From NCBI RefSeq assembly GCF_004011835.1, contig NZ_RKLN01000001.1, positions 310,001-374,000 on the forward strand: a stretch of 64,000 nucleotides of DNA. The letters are read 5' to 3'. The position numbers and the translations under genes were made by a program. The notes below the pieces were generated by a model that did not search any database, was not told the origin of the DNA, and saw only the letters and a program-made list of their open reading frames with translations. This DNA comes from Rhodococcus spongiicola (GTDB taxonomy: Bacteria > Actinomycetota > Actinomycetes > Mycobacteriales > Mycobacteriaceae). Within the stretch, counting starts at the first letter, position 1, and every line of letters begins with the position of its first letter. Positions 55,935-64,000 of this stretch are shown in pieces.

Positions 55935-57245
55935 TCAGGCCTTCGACAGCAGGCCCCAGTTCTCGAGGCCGTCGTAGAGCGGGAAGTCCTGCGCCAGCTT
56001 GGACACGCGGGCACGCAGGGCTGGGACGTCGGCGGCGGCGCCCTTGGCGAGCGCGGTCGCGATGACGTCGGCTACCTCGACGAACTGCTCCTCGCCGAAG
56101 CCTCGGGTGGCCAGGGCCGGGGTGCCGATCCGCAGGCCCGACGGGTTCATCGGCGGGCGCGGATCGAACGGCACGGCGTTGCGGTTGACGGTGATGCCGA
56201 TCTCGTGGAGCAGATCCTCGCCCTGCTGGCCGTCGAGTTGTGAGTTACGCAGGTCGACCAGGAGCAGGTGGACGTCGGTGCCGCCGGTGAGGACCGAGAT
56301 GCCGTTGCCGGCGACGTCGGCGCCGGTCAGGCGTTCGGCCAGGATCTTCGAGCCCGCGAGGGTGCGCTCCTGACGCGCCTTGAACTCGGGAGTGCCGGCA
56401 ATCTTCATCGCGACGGCCTTCGCGGCGATCGCGTGCATGAGCGGCCCACCCTGCTGGCCTGGGAACACGGACGAGTTGAGCTTCTTGGCCCACTCCTGCT
56501 TGGCCAGGATCATGCCCGAGCGGGGGCCGGCGAGGGTCTTGTGGACGGTGGTGGAGACGACGTCGGCGTGCGGGACCGGCGAGGGGTGCAGACCTGCGGC
56601 GACCAGACCGGCGAAGTGCGCCATGTCGACCCACAACTTCGCGCCGACCTCGTCGGCGATGGCGCGGAACGCTGCAAAGTCGAGGTGACGCGAATACGCG
56701 GACCATCCCGCGATGAGCACCTGGGGACGCTCCGCGAGCGCGATGTCGCGGACCTGATCCATGTCGACGACATGGGTGTCCTCCCGGACCCCGTAGGACG
56801 CGACCTGGTACAGCTTGCCGGAGAAGTTCAGCTTCATGCCGTGCGTGAGGTGGCCGCCGTGGGCGAGGTCCATACCGAGCAGCTTCTCGCCGGGGTTCAT
56901 CAGCGCCATCAGCACGGCCGCGTTGGCCTGTGCACCGGCGTGCGGCTGGACGTTCGCGAAGTCGGCGCCGAAGATCTCCTTTGCGCGGTTGCGCGCGAGA
57001 TCCTCGACGACGTCCACGAACTCGCAGCCGCCGTAGTAGCGGCGGCCCGGGTAGCCCTCGGCGTACTTGTTGGTCAGGACGCTGCCCTGAGCCTCGAGGA
57101 CGGCGCGAGGAACGAAGTTCTCCGACGCGATCATCTCGAGGGTGTCCCGCTGACGTGACAACTCACCCGCCATCGCGGTGGCGACCTCGGGGTCCAGTTC
57201 GGCGAGGGACGCGGTGTTCACGTCAGCGGCAGGCACGGCAGTCAT
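55935..57245 (-). CDS. glyA: Serine hydroxymethyltransferase
   Basis: 436 residues. PLP enzyme that makes glycine and 5,10-methylene-THF from serine. Family motifs: [29 protein letters not shown], and the PLP-lysine motif [16 protein letters not shown]. Ortholog of mycobacterial GlyA1 by position. Confidence 0.96.
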   Translation of the reverse strand: MTAVPAADVNTASLAELDPEVATAMAGELSRQRDTLEMIASENFVPRAVLEAQGSVLTNKYAEGYPGRRYYGGCEFVDVVEDLARNRAKEIFGADFANVQPHAGAQANAAVLMALMNPGEKLLGMDLAHGGHLTHGMKLNFSGKLYQVASYGVREDTHVVDMDQVRDIALAERPQVLIAGWSAYSRHLDFAAFRAIADEVGAKLWVDMAHFAGLVAAGLHPSPVPHADVVSTTVHKTLAGPRSGMILAKQEWAKKLNSSVFPGQQGGPLMHAIAAKAVAMKIAGTPEFKARQERTLAGSKILAERLTGADVAGNGISVLTGGTDVHLLLVDLRNSQLDGQQGEDLLHEIGITVNRNAVPFDPRPPMNPSGLRIGTPALATRGFGEEQFVEVADVIATALAKGAAADVPALRARVSKLAQDFPLYDGLENWGLLSKA

Positions 57246-57303
57246 CAGCGAATCTCCAGGCTGGATTGCGAAAGGATCGCCCCCAGTCTAGGGAACAAGC
57301 CTG

Positions 57304-58533
57304 TCAGCGCCCCAACGCGGCTCCACCACCGCTGGCGACCTCATCGCGCAAAGCGCCCGGAGTGAGGGGTTCGTCGAGCAGCCGCCTGAACCGCGCGGAT
57401 CGTTGCGGGCCGACCGGAGTCTGCGCCAGCCAGCTCCCGAGCAGTCGGTACCCCTCCACGTAGGTGCTGATGTACGCGCGCCACAGCGGCGACGACAAGA
57501 ATCGCAGGCTCTGCTTCGCGCGTTTCGGGCTCGACAGCGCCCACTGCTGCAGGAACGCCTCGACCTTCTCGGTGCTCGCGCCACGGTCGTGCAGCATCAG
57601 CGCGGCGTCCTGACGCACCGACAGCAACCCACTCGCCGCCGCCGACAACTGCTCGGCTCGTTCGCCGTCGAACCGCATCCCCAGATCGGCGTAGATCTCC
57701 TGGGCCCACCGACCCCACCCCGGACCGATGATCGACTCCAGAGCCAGGTCCGCCAACCCTTCGGCCATGAGGCACTGAGGGGTGTTGACGACGAAAAGCG
57801 TCTGCTCGTGCTGTCCGGTCCCGACGAGACCGGCCTCCTTGCGACAGTGCTCGGTGTGGTGGCCCGGGTAGGACTCGTGTGCGATCAGCCGCGGCAGGTT
57901 CGCCATCTGCTGATCGAGATCGGAGTTGATCGCGACGGTGGACCGGTATCCGCCGAGGTAGTAGTTGAACCCGGACCACGGCTTGTCGCCGACTACCTCG
58001 TAGTCGACCCGTTCGGTCTCGGGCAGCGCGTACTCGACGCGCACCCGGTCCCGCAGTGCGCTGTTGAATGCCTCGACGCACTCGCGCAGCCGGTCCGGCG
58101 GGATACGGTCGGCTGCTCGATGGGCCTCGACGCGTTCGGCGAGCGTGCCCGGACCAGGTAGGACGGCGTCCATGCGACGGTGCGCTTCGCGGTACTCGTC
58201 CTCGTTGCCTACTTCGATCCGCACATCGAAGTACGCCGAGACCTCGTCGACGAAACCGATGTCGTCGCCCGCGAACTTGCGCGCTGAACACTCCAAAGCT
58301 GTCAGATGGGCGTCGAGGAATCGGCTGCGCTCCTCCGTGAGCCCAGCGGATGCAAGATCGGCGCGCAGTGCCCGAGCGTCCGCAGCCAGGCGACGGGGGT
58401 CGGGCATCGGCTCGTTCTCCACCTGCCGACGTAGGGCCGGGTCACCGGTGTAGGCATCGACGAAGCCCTCCTCCAGGCGGTCGAAGCGCAGACCCAGCAG
58501 AAGGTAGTCGCGCACCAAGGCGTCCGGTTCCAT
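57304..58533 (-). CDS. DUF885 putative metallopeptidase
   Basis: 409 residues. The zinc motif is HESYPGHHTEH (HE..GHH type) with the third ligand probably in GLADLALESIIG. VDYEVVGDKPWSGFNYYLGG and SDLDQQMANLPRLIAHE are typical of DUF885. Cytoplasmic, no signal peptide. Cleavage specificity unknown. ATG at 58533; the longer upstream frame is not coding. Divergent from coaA. Confidence 0.82.
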   Translation of the reverse strand: MEPDALVRDYLLLGLRFDRLEEGFVDAYTGDPALRRQVENEPMPDPRRLAADARALRADLASAGLTEERSRFLDAHLTALECSARKFAGDDIGFVDEVSAYFDVRIEVGNEDEYREAHRRMDAVLPGPGTLAERVEAHRAADRIPPDRLRECVEAFNSALRDRVRVEYALPETERVDYEVVGDKPWSGFNYYLGGYRSTVAINSDLDQQMANLPRLIAHESYPGHHTEHCRKEAGLVGTGQHEQTLFVVNTPQCLMAEGLADLALESIIGPGWGRWAQEIYADLGMRFDGERAEQLSAAASGLLSVRQDAALMLHDRGASTEKVEAFLQQWALSSPKRAKQSLRFLSSPLWRAYISTYVEGYRLLGSWLAQTPVGPQRSARFRRLLDEPLTPGALRDEVASGGGAALGR

Positions 58534-58709
58534 GGTCGGGACCCTAGTCGGTGCGGGCCCTCGTCGCTCACCAGTGGTTTCCGCCGTGATCCGGACCCGC
58601 CGCAGCAAGCGTGTGTGGCTGCGAGCACAATTTGCCCTATGCACCTGCCTTCCCCCAGCACGCGCATGCACCGGTCGCAAGCAACGACCCTCTCGCGGGA
58701 GGAGCGGCG

Positions 58710-59642
58710 ATGGCACGGGTGAGCGAATCGAGTCCCTATGTCGAGTTCGACCGCAAACAGTGGCGCAAGCTCCGCAAGTCGACACCGCTCGTCCTCACTG
58801 CAGAAGAACTCGTCGGGCTCCGTGGCCTCGGTGAACAGATCGACCTCGACGAGGTTGCCGAGGTCTATCTTCCGCTCGCTCGTCTGATCCACTTGCAGGT
58901 CGCCGCCCGCCAGCGCCTGTTTGCCGCAACCGCGACCTTCCTCGGGGAGAAGCACCCCGATCGCCAGGTGCCGTTCGTCATCGGCGTCGCCGGCAGCGTG
59001 GCGGTCGGCAAGTCGACCACCGCCCGAGTGCTGCAGGCACTGCTCGCCCGCTGGGAACACCACCCGCGGGTAGACCTCGTCACCACCGACGGATTCCTTT
59101 ACTCCACCGCTGAACTGACGCGGCGGGGCATCATGCACCGCAAGGGATTTCCGGAAAGTTACGACCGCCGCAAACTGCTGCGGTTCGTCACCGAGGTCAA
59201 GTCCGGCGCGGAAGAGGTTGCAGCGCCTGTGTATTCACACGTCTCGTACGACATCGTCCCCGGCCAGTACCACCTCGTCCGCCAGCCCGACATCCTCATC
59301 ATCGAGGGCCTGAACGTGCTGCAGACCGGTCCAAGACTGATGGTCTCGGATCTGTTCGACTTCTCGATCTACGTCGACGCGCGGATCGAGGACATCGAAA
59401 GCTGGTACATCAAACGTTTCCTGGCACTGCGCAAGACGTCCTTCGCCGACCCGAACGCACACTTCCACCACTACGCCGCGCTCTCGGACGAGCACGCGAC
59501 GCTCGCTGCCGAGGACATCTGGAACTCCATCAACCGGCCGAACCTGGTCGAGAACATCCTGCCCACCCGCCCGCGCGCGACGCTGGTGCTACGCAAGGAT
59601 GCCGACCACACCATCAACCGCTTGCGCCTGCGCAAGCTTTGA
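58710..59642 (+). CDS. coaA: Type I pantothenate kinase
   Basis: 310 residues. First step of coenzyme A synthesis. P-loop [20 protein letters not shown], substrate region [13 protein letters not shown] and [13 protein letters not shown], and [14 protein letters not shown] at 58710 with GGGAGGAG five bases upstream; an ATG at 58611 lacks this. Confidence 0.95.
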   Translation: MARVSESSPYVEFDRKQWRKLRKSTPLVLTAEELVGLRGLGEQIDLDEVAEVYLPLARLIHLQVAARQRLFAATATFLGEKHPDRQVPFVIGVAGSVAVGKSTTARVLQALLARWEHHPRVDLVTTDGFLYSTAELTRRGIMHRKGFPESYDRRKLLRFVTEVKSGAEEVAAPVYSHVSYDIVPGQYHLVRQPDILIIEGLNVLQTGPRLMVSDLFDFSIYVDARIEDIESWYIKRFLALRKTSFADPNAHFHHYAALSDEHATLAAEDIWNSINRPNLVENILPTRPRATLVLRKDADHTINRLRLRKL

Positions 59643-59649
59643 TCGAGAA

Positions 59650-59689
59650 GGGTGCCCTTTGCGCCCCCCTCCGGACGCAAAGGACACCC
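59650..59689. terminator. Bidirectional terminator after coaA
   Basis: GGGTGCCCTTTGCG pairs with CGCAAAGGACACCC (one mismatch in 14) around a 12-base loop, between converging genes. Confidence 0.75.
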
Positions 59690-59693
59690 GGGT

Positions 59694-60833
59694 CTACAGT
59701 CCCGCGTAGGCCTGCGCGAGATACTCCTCGGTGCGAGGCGCACCCAAGAGCTGTGGGGTCATCTTGTTCATCACGTACGCGAACGTCATCCGGCGGTCGG
59801 GGTCGTTGACGACTATCGAGCCCCCGTACCCGGACCACCAGCACACCCGGCCGTCGGGGATCGACGGGTGGATGGGCGACGCCGACAGCGCGTACCCGAG
59901 GCCGAAACGCAGTGGCACACCGAGTACCTGGTCGACGCCGTCAGCCTGCACGTCGTAGATCCGGTCGACCGTCTCGGGTCGGAGCAACTGCTCGCCCGAC
60001 AAGGTCTTTCCGCCGTGTGAGACAACCGATTGGATGCGGGCGACCGACCGCGCGTTGCCGTGGCCGTTCACTGCGCCGATCTCCGCGCCGCGCCACATCC
60101 GGCTCGAGGTCTCCGGCACCGGGATCATCGGATTCGTCATCGTCTTGACGAAGACACCGTCAGGCGGCAACGCCGAATAGTCGAATCCAGTGGGCGGTGG
60201 CGGAATCAGGGGTGCAACCCTCGCGTCGACGTCGACGGGCGTACTGATGAAGTAGTCGGCGCCGCAGGCCTCCGCGACCTCGGTGGCGAAATACTCACCG
60301 AGGCCGACCCCGGTGATCCGACGGAGCATCCCACCGACCAGGTGCCCGAAGTTGGTCGCGTGGTAGCCGGACGCCGTGCCGGGCTGCCACCATGGCGCCT
60401 GTTCCGCGAGAAGATCTTCCGAGCGGACGGCCTCACAGATGTCTGCGATCGTGACCGATTGCTGCCAACCGCTCACTCCGGACGTATGGCCGAGGATATG
60501 GCGCACCAGGACGCCGTTCTTACCGTTCGCTGCGAACTCCGGCCAGTACTGAGCGACCGGAGCATCGAGATCGAGTTGCCCGCGGTCGACGAGCAGCAGG
60601 GCCACGAGCGCGGTCATCGTCTTCGTCAGCGAGTACGTGTTGGCGATGGTGTCCTTGACCCAGCGCCCGCCGGTGTCAACGTCCGCGACACCGCCCCACA
60701 GGTCCACCACGGTCTCCCCGTCGACCACGACACACACCGAAGCCCCGATATCGGTGCCGTCGTCCAGGTTGCGCTGCAACAGGTCTCGGAGACCGTCGAA
60801 CTCGGAAGCCGTGAACCCCTCGGCGGCGGTCAC
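59694..60833 (-). CDS. Beta-lactamase-related serine hydrolase (esterase type)
   Basis: 379 residues. Motifs: YSLTKTMTA (SxxK), SGYHATNFG (YxN) and WSGYGGS near the C-terminus. No signal peptide, so cytoplasmic; group of EstB-like esterases. GTG start overlaps the stop of the upstream monooxygenase gene (GTGA), making a two-gene operon in which an ester formed by oxygenation could be hydrolysed; that link is inference. Confidence 0.83.
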   Translation of the reverse strand: MTAAEGFTASEFDGLRDLLQRNLDDGTDIGASVCVVVDGETVVDLWGGVADVDTGGRWVKDTIANTYSLTKTMTALVALLLVDRGQLDLDAPVAQYWPEFAANGKNGVLVRHILGHTSGVSGWQQSVTIADICEAVRSEDLLAEQAPWWQPGTASGYHATNFGHLVGGMLRRITGVGLGEYFATEVAEACGADYFISTPVDVDARVAPLIPPPPTGFDYSALPPDGVFVKTMTNPMIPVPETSSRMWRGAEIGAVNGHGNARSVARIQSVVSHGGKTLSGEQLLRPETVDRIYDVQADGVDQVLGVPLRFGLGYALSASPIHPSIPDGRVCWWSGYGGSIVVNDPDRRMTFAYVMNKMTPQLLGAPRTEEYLAQAYAGL

Positions 60834-62164
60834 CGGACACCCACCGGGGTGCGCTGCGCCCGCTTCTCGCCGGCAGCGATCTCCTTCTTCAGGTCGCGCA
60901 CGTACCGCGCGAAGTCGACCTGGATGGTGTGCCGCGGCGCCTGATAGTACTGCGCGAGGCTGGCCGCATCGTCGCCCGCGATGATCTGGCGCATCTCGTC
61001 GTCCGAGGGTGGCGTGTAGGCACCTGTGAGCACTCCGGCCACGAGCTTGCTCTGCTGCTCGGCGAGATTGACGATCGTCGGGGACGCCTGGGCGAGGCCC
61101 ATGAAGAAGAGGTTGTCGATGCCGGGCTGCATGATCCGCTTGAACAGCGGGAACCGGTGCTGGTCGTCGGGATGCAACGCGGAGTCGCGGAAGAAGGGGA
61201 AGCTCATCTTGTACCCGGTCGCGCACACGATGACGTCGGCGGGGACCCGACGTCCGTCGACGAGCCGAACGTGGTCACCGTCGAGCGCGTCGATCGCGGG
61301 AACGCATGTCAGGTCACCGGATCCGGCCTTGGCGAGGAAGTCGATGCTCACCGACGGATGCGCGCTGAGCGGTTCGTGGTCGGGTTCGGGCAGCCCGTAG
61401 TCCTGCATGCGGCCGAGCGACTTCTTGATCTTGCGGCGAGCAATCGCCAAACCCAGCTTCCTGGGCATCCACGGCGGCATCATCATCTTGTCAGCCGGCA
61501 TGCCCTCCCGGTACTTCGCGAGGACCCAGACCCCCCGCCGCGCGGATACCCACACATGCGCGGCGATCGACCGGTGCGACAACTCCGACGCGATGTCCAG
61601 CGCCGAGTTGCCCATGCCGACCACCACGATGTTCTTGCCACGCATGTCAATCGGATCGAGAGCGTTGAGGTAATCGTGGCTGTGGATGATCTGCCCGTCG
61701 AACCTGCCCGGGTAGTCGGGCATCCGCGGATCCCAGTGGTGGCCGTTTGCCACGACGAGCGCGTCGTACGTGCGGACGTCGCCGTTGTCGAGCGTGACGG
61801 CCCATCGACCGTCCTCGAGTCGTTCAGCCTTGTCGACCTTGGTCCGAAACGTGATGGTGTCTCGTAGATCGAATTTCTCTACGTAGTCGCGGAAGTAACC
61901 GTGCATGAGCGAGTGGTGTGGGAAATGCGGCCAGTCGGCGGGGACGGGGAAGTCCTCGAACTGAAGTCGCGTCGACGACGTGTCGATGTGCAGGCTCTCG
62001 TAGCACGCCGACATGCCCGTCGGATTCTTGTAGTACCAATTGCCGCCGACGTCGTCGGACGCCTCGAAGCAGTCGTACGGGATGCCGTGGTCCTTGAGGC
62101 GCTTGGCCGTGGTGAAGCCCGAACAACCGGCACCGATGATGCACACCGTGGGCAGCTGAGGCAT
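60830..62164 (-). CDS. Flavin-containing monooxygenase
   Basis: 444 residues. FAD motif TVCIIGAGCSGFTTAKRLKD, NADPH motif VVVGMGNSALDIASEL, and the FMO signature FDGQIIHSHDY (FxGxxxHxxxY). ATGY motif at VIVCATGYKMS. Oxygenates a nucleophilic N or S, or a ketone in a Baeyer-Villiger manner. First gene of an operon with a serine hydrolase; divergent TetR gene next to it. Confidence 0.88.
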   Translation of the reverse strand: MPQLPTVCIIGAGCSGFTTAKRLKDHGIPYDCFEASDDVGGNWYYKNPTGMSACYESLHIDTSSTRLQFEDFPVPADWPHFPHHSLMHGYFRDYVEKFDLRDTITFRTKVDKAERLEDGRWAVTLDNGDVRTYDALVVANGHHWDPRMPDYPGRFDGQIIHSHDYLNALDPIDMRGKNIVVVGMGNSALDIASELSHRSIAAHVWVSARRGVWVLAKYREGMPADKMMMPPWMPRKLGLAIARRKIKKSLGRMQDYGLPEPDHEPLSAHPSVSIDFLAKAGSGDLTCVPAIDALDGDHVRLVDGRRVPADVIVCATGYKMSFPFFRDSALHPDDQHRFPLFKRIMQPGIDNLFFMGLAQASPTIVNLAEQQSKLVAGVLTGAYTPPSDDEMRQIIAGDDAASLAQYYQAPRHTIQVDFARYVRDLKKEIAAGEKRAQRTPVGVR

Positions 62165-62239
62165 CCAGTTGCCTCCCTTCTATCGAGTTCGAATCGGACA
62201 TCGCATTAGATGTGATTTACGTCATAGAACCGGACTCGC

Positions 62240-62252
62240 TGACACACTGTCA
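62240..62252. promoter_or_regulatory. Candidate TetR operator between the monooxygenase and its regulator
   Basis: TGACACACTGTCA is a perfect 5-3-5 inverted repeat. On the minus strand it overlaps a TTGACA (-35) with TTCTAT about 18 bp on, so a bound repressor would block the monooxygenase promoter. Confidence 0.5.
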
Positions 62253-62309
62253 AGCGAACGGCCAGAGGTCGAAATGAGCGCGTCCGTACGATGCAATCGG
62301 AGGTATGCG

Positions 62310-62939
62310 GTGAACCAGATCCATGGGGTGCCCAGGACCAAACCGACGCTGCGGGTCGAACAGAAGCGGCAGACACGACGGCGCCTCCTCGACTGCGCCC
62401 GCGAATTGTTCGCCGCCAACGGGTACGCGGCAGTGAAGATCGAGGACATCGCGTCCGCGGCAGGCTGTAGCCGCGCCACGTTCTACCTGCACTTCACCGG
62501 CAAGACCGACATCCTCCGCAGAATCGGCTCCGAGTCGATGGACCCGCGGCCGGTGTCGGTCTACGCAGACCTCGACGCGGTGCTCGACAACGCAACGCGG
62601 GAGGAGTTCACGCAGTGGATCGAGCGGGCCATCGACTGGTTCGACCGCAACCGCGCGATTCTGCCCGCCTGGGACGAGGCACTGGTCCTCGAGCCGGGTT
62701 TCCGGGAGCCCGCACGAGAGGCGATCGCAGCGCTGCCGGATGCGATGCCGTCCTATCTGGCGCGCTGGGGTGCAGATCGTGAGCGCGAGGCCCGGCTACG
62801 AATCCAACTCCTGGTGACCCAACTGGAGCGCTTCTTCACCCGATGGGCCGTGCAGGGCACGATCGAAATTTCCCGGGACGAGGCCGCGACTGTCCTGACC
62901 GACATCTGGTTCCCGGCTTTGATGCCTCCGCAGGCCTGA
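62310..62939 (+). CDS. TetR-family transcriptional regulator
   Basis: 209 residues. GTG start six bases after GGAGG. HTH: LLDCARELFAANGYAAVKIE, DIASAAGCSRATFYLHFTGK. The C-terminal ligand domain is unclassified. Divergent from the monooxygenase operon, which it probably controls. Confidence 0.88.
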   Translation: MNQIHGVPRTKPTLRVEQKRQTRRRLLDCARELFAANGYAAVKIEDIASAAGCSRATFYLHFTGKTDILRRIGSESMDPRPVSVYADLDAVLDNATREEFTQWIERAIDWFDRNRAILPAWDEALVLEPGFREPAREAIAALPDAMPSYLARWGADREREARLRIQLLVTQLERFFTRWAVQGTIEISRDEAATVLTDIWFPALMPPQA

Positions 62940-62946
62940 CAGGCTC

Positions 62947-63714
62947 TCAAGCTCCGAAGCGGCGGTGCCGTGCGGCGTAGTCGCGCAGCGCGCGGAGGAA
63001 GTCGACGCGCCGGAACTCCGGCCAGTACGCCTCGGTGAACCAGATCTCGGAGTACGCGCTCTGCCACAACAGGAACCCCGACAGGCGCTGCTCCCCCGAA
63101 GTACGGATAACCAGATCGGGATCCGGCTGACCAGACGTGTAGAGGTGGCTCTCGATACCCTTGACGCTCATGGCCTCCACGAGGTCGTCACCGGTGAGTC
63201 CCTGGCTCAGCTTGTCGCGCAGCAGCGCTCGGACGGCGTCGGCGATCTCCTGGCGCCCGCCGTACCCGACCGCCACATTGACATGGGTACCGGTCCGTCC
63301 CCGCGTGCCCTCGGCAGCCTCGCGCAAGCGCCGCGCCTGGTCCTCGGGCAACAGATCGAGGGTGCCGACGATCTTCACGCTCCAGTTCTGACCCGAGCCG
63401 GAGATCTCCTCGACCACCTCGGTGATGATCTCGAGGAGAGTGTCGAGTTCCTCCGGCTCGCGGCGCAGGTTCTCGGTGGAGAGCAGGTAGATCGTTGCCA
63501 TCTCGATGCCGGCAGCGTCGCACCAGCCAAGCAGTTCCGCGATCTTGCGGGCACCCATTCGGTGCCCGTGGCTCACGTCGGCGAATCCGTTCTCACGGGC
63601 CCAACGCCGATTGCCATCGCACATCACCGCCACATGGCGCGGATGCTGTAAACCGTCGAGGCGGCGAAGGAGCCGTCGTTCGTAGATGCTGTACAACAGG
63701 CCGCGCAAATTCAC
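62947..63714 (-). CDS. Short-chain Z-prenyl diphosphate synthase (Rv1086-like)
   Basis: 255 residues. Cis-prenyltransferase: HVAVMCDGNRRWARENGF, YLLSTENLRR, NVAVGYGGRQEIADAV and RTSGEQRLSGFLLWQSAYSE. Sequence and location match M. tuberculosis Rv1086, which makes Z,E-farnesyl diphosphate as the primer for decaprenyl phosphate, rather than the long-chain enzyme UppS. Confidence 0.9.
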   Translation of the reverse strand: MNLRGLLYSIYERRLLRRLDGLQHPRHVAVMCDGNRRWARENGFADVSHGHRMGARKIAELLGWCDAAGIEMATIYLLSTENLRREPEELDTLLEIITEVVEEISGSGQNWSVKIVGTLDLLPEDQARRLREAAEGTRGRTGTHVNVAVGYGGRQEIADAVRALLRDKLSQGLTGDDLVEAMSVKGIESHLYTSGQPDPDLVIRTSGEQRLSGFLLWQSAYSEIWFTEAYWPEFRRVDFLRALRDYAARHRRFGA

Positions 63715-63884
63715 CTGGACATCACCACGGGAACAAAGACTACGCCGCGACTTTCGAGGGCCGGCGACGCCCGCCGGTGTCGCGAACGCCTCACCCGCGG
63801 CCCCTACCGCACCTACGTCACCGTAGGTTACGGTTCCGACATTTGATGTTTCATCCCGGTTGGAACCGGGGACAGGGGCGTGTG

Positions 63885-64000
63885 ATGACAGTTCTGGGAC
63901 TCGACGACCTCGCGTCGGGCTTGCCGGTGAAACCGCGGATGCGCGGCTGGATCCATGTCTGGGCCCTCATGGTCGCGTCGATCGCCAGCGTGACCTTGAT
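63885..64000 (+). CDS. Hemolysin III family membrane protein (5' part only)
   Basis: 38 codons visible before the right edge: LPVKPRMRGWIHVWALMVAS starts the first membrane helix, and PRMRGWIH is typical of the hemolysin III/TrhA family. The position beside the Z-prenyl synthase matches Rv1085c. ATG with AGGGG upstream; GTG at 63882 is in frame. Confidence 0.75.
   Translation, partial: MTVLGLDDLASGLPVKPRMRGWIHVWALMVASIASVTL

Overview
The window looks like chromosome from a high-GC mycolic-acid actinobacterium, most likely a Rhodococcus; I cannot name the species. The evidence is codon use, frequent GTG/TTG starts, a type VII secretion-style cassette, steroid-catabolism enzymes, and a right half (about 33.9-64 kb) whose core genes follow the order known from the Mycobacterium tuberculosis Rv1085c-Rv1112 region: ychF, DUF6542 gene, ispH, an Rv1109c-like gene, xseA-xseB, DUF4245 gene, glpX, a fumarase, phoH2, glyA, coaA, Z-prenyl diphosphate synthase, hemolysin III.

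Left part (0-13.2 kb): an Mrr-like restriction endonuclease running off the edge; a flavoenzyme whose three active-site residues fall exactly where those of 3-ketosteroid delta4-(5alpha)-dehydrogenase are reported; an oxc-frc oxalate operon; a MarR-GNAT fusion that lacks its DNA-reading helices; a CPBP membrane protease; a tandem array of four small, mostly secreted peptides (7.8-10.4 kb) with near-identical upstream sequence and variable C-termini; a small secreted protein divergent from the array; and a class I fumarase.

Middle (13.2-33.9 kb): ICMT-like methyltransferase, Mug glycosylase, a 39-residue peptide gene with a 34-nt perfect palindrome behind it, RtcB, a three-gene operon (DUF3556 membrane protein, FAD oxidoreductase, PucR regulator) joined by ATGA overlaps, a Tat-exported multicopper oxidase, an FGGY kinase, a secreted protein with an SLEYG repeat tail, a surface YVTN beta-propeller/Ig protein, then EspC-like / WXG-DUF1023 hydrolase / lipoprotein genes followed by a frameshifted small gene. 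The stretch 31.8-33.9 kb is a gene-decay zone holding relatives of genes seen earlier in the window: a second copy of the small secreted protein, a truncated fifth array member, and a decayed copy of the SLEYG-tail protein.

Right part (33.9-64 kb): mainly housekeeping. Accessory insertions include a serine hydrolase plus epoxide-hydrolase-like pair, kstD (3-ketosteroid delta1-dehydrogenase) behind a perfect KstR-type box, and a flavin monooxygenase-serine hydrolase operon divergent from a TetR regulator.

The best candidate for an undescribed system is the peptide family. Five copies share a promoter-like box, a hairpin in the leader and (in three) a signal peptide, while the mature hydrophobic, two-cysteine tails differ. 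At two separate places a family member lies divergent to a member of one small secreted protein family. Second is the EspC / WXG-DUF1023 / lipoprotein cassette, laid out like a secreted lipase effector with a lipoprotein partner.
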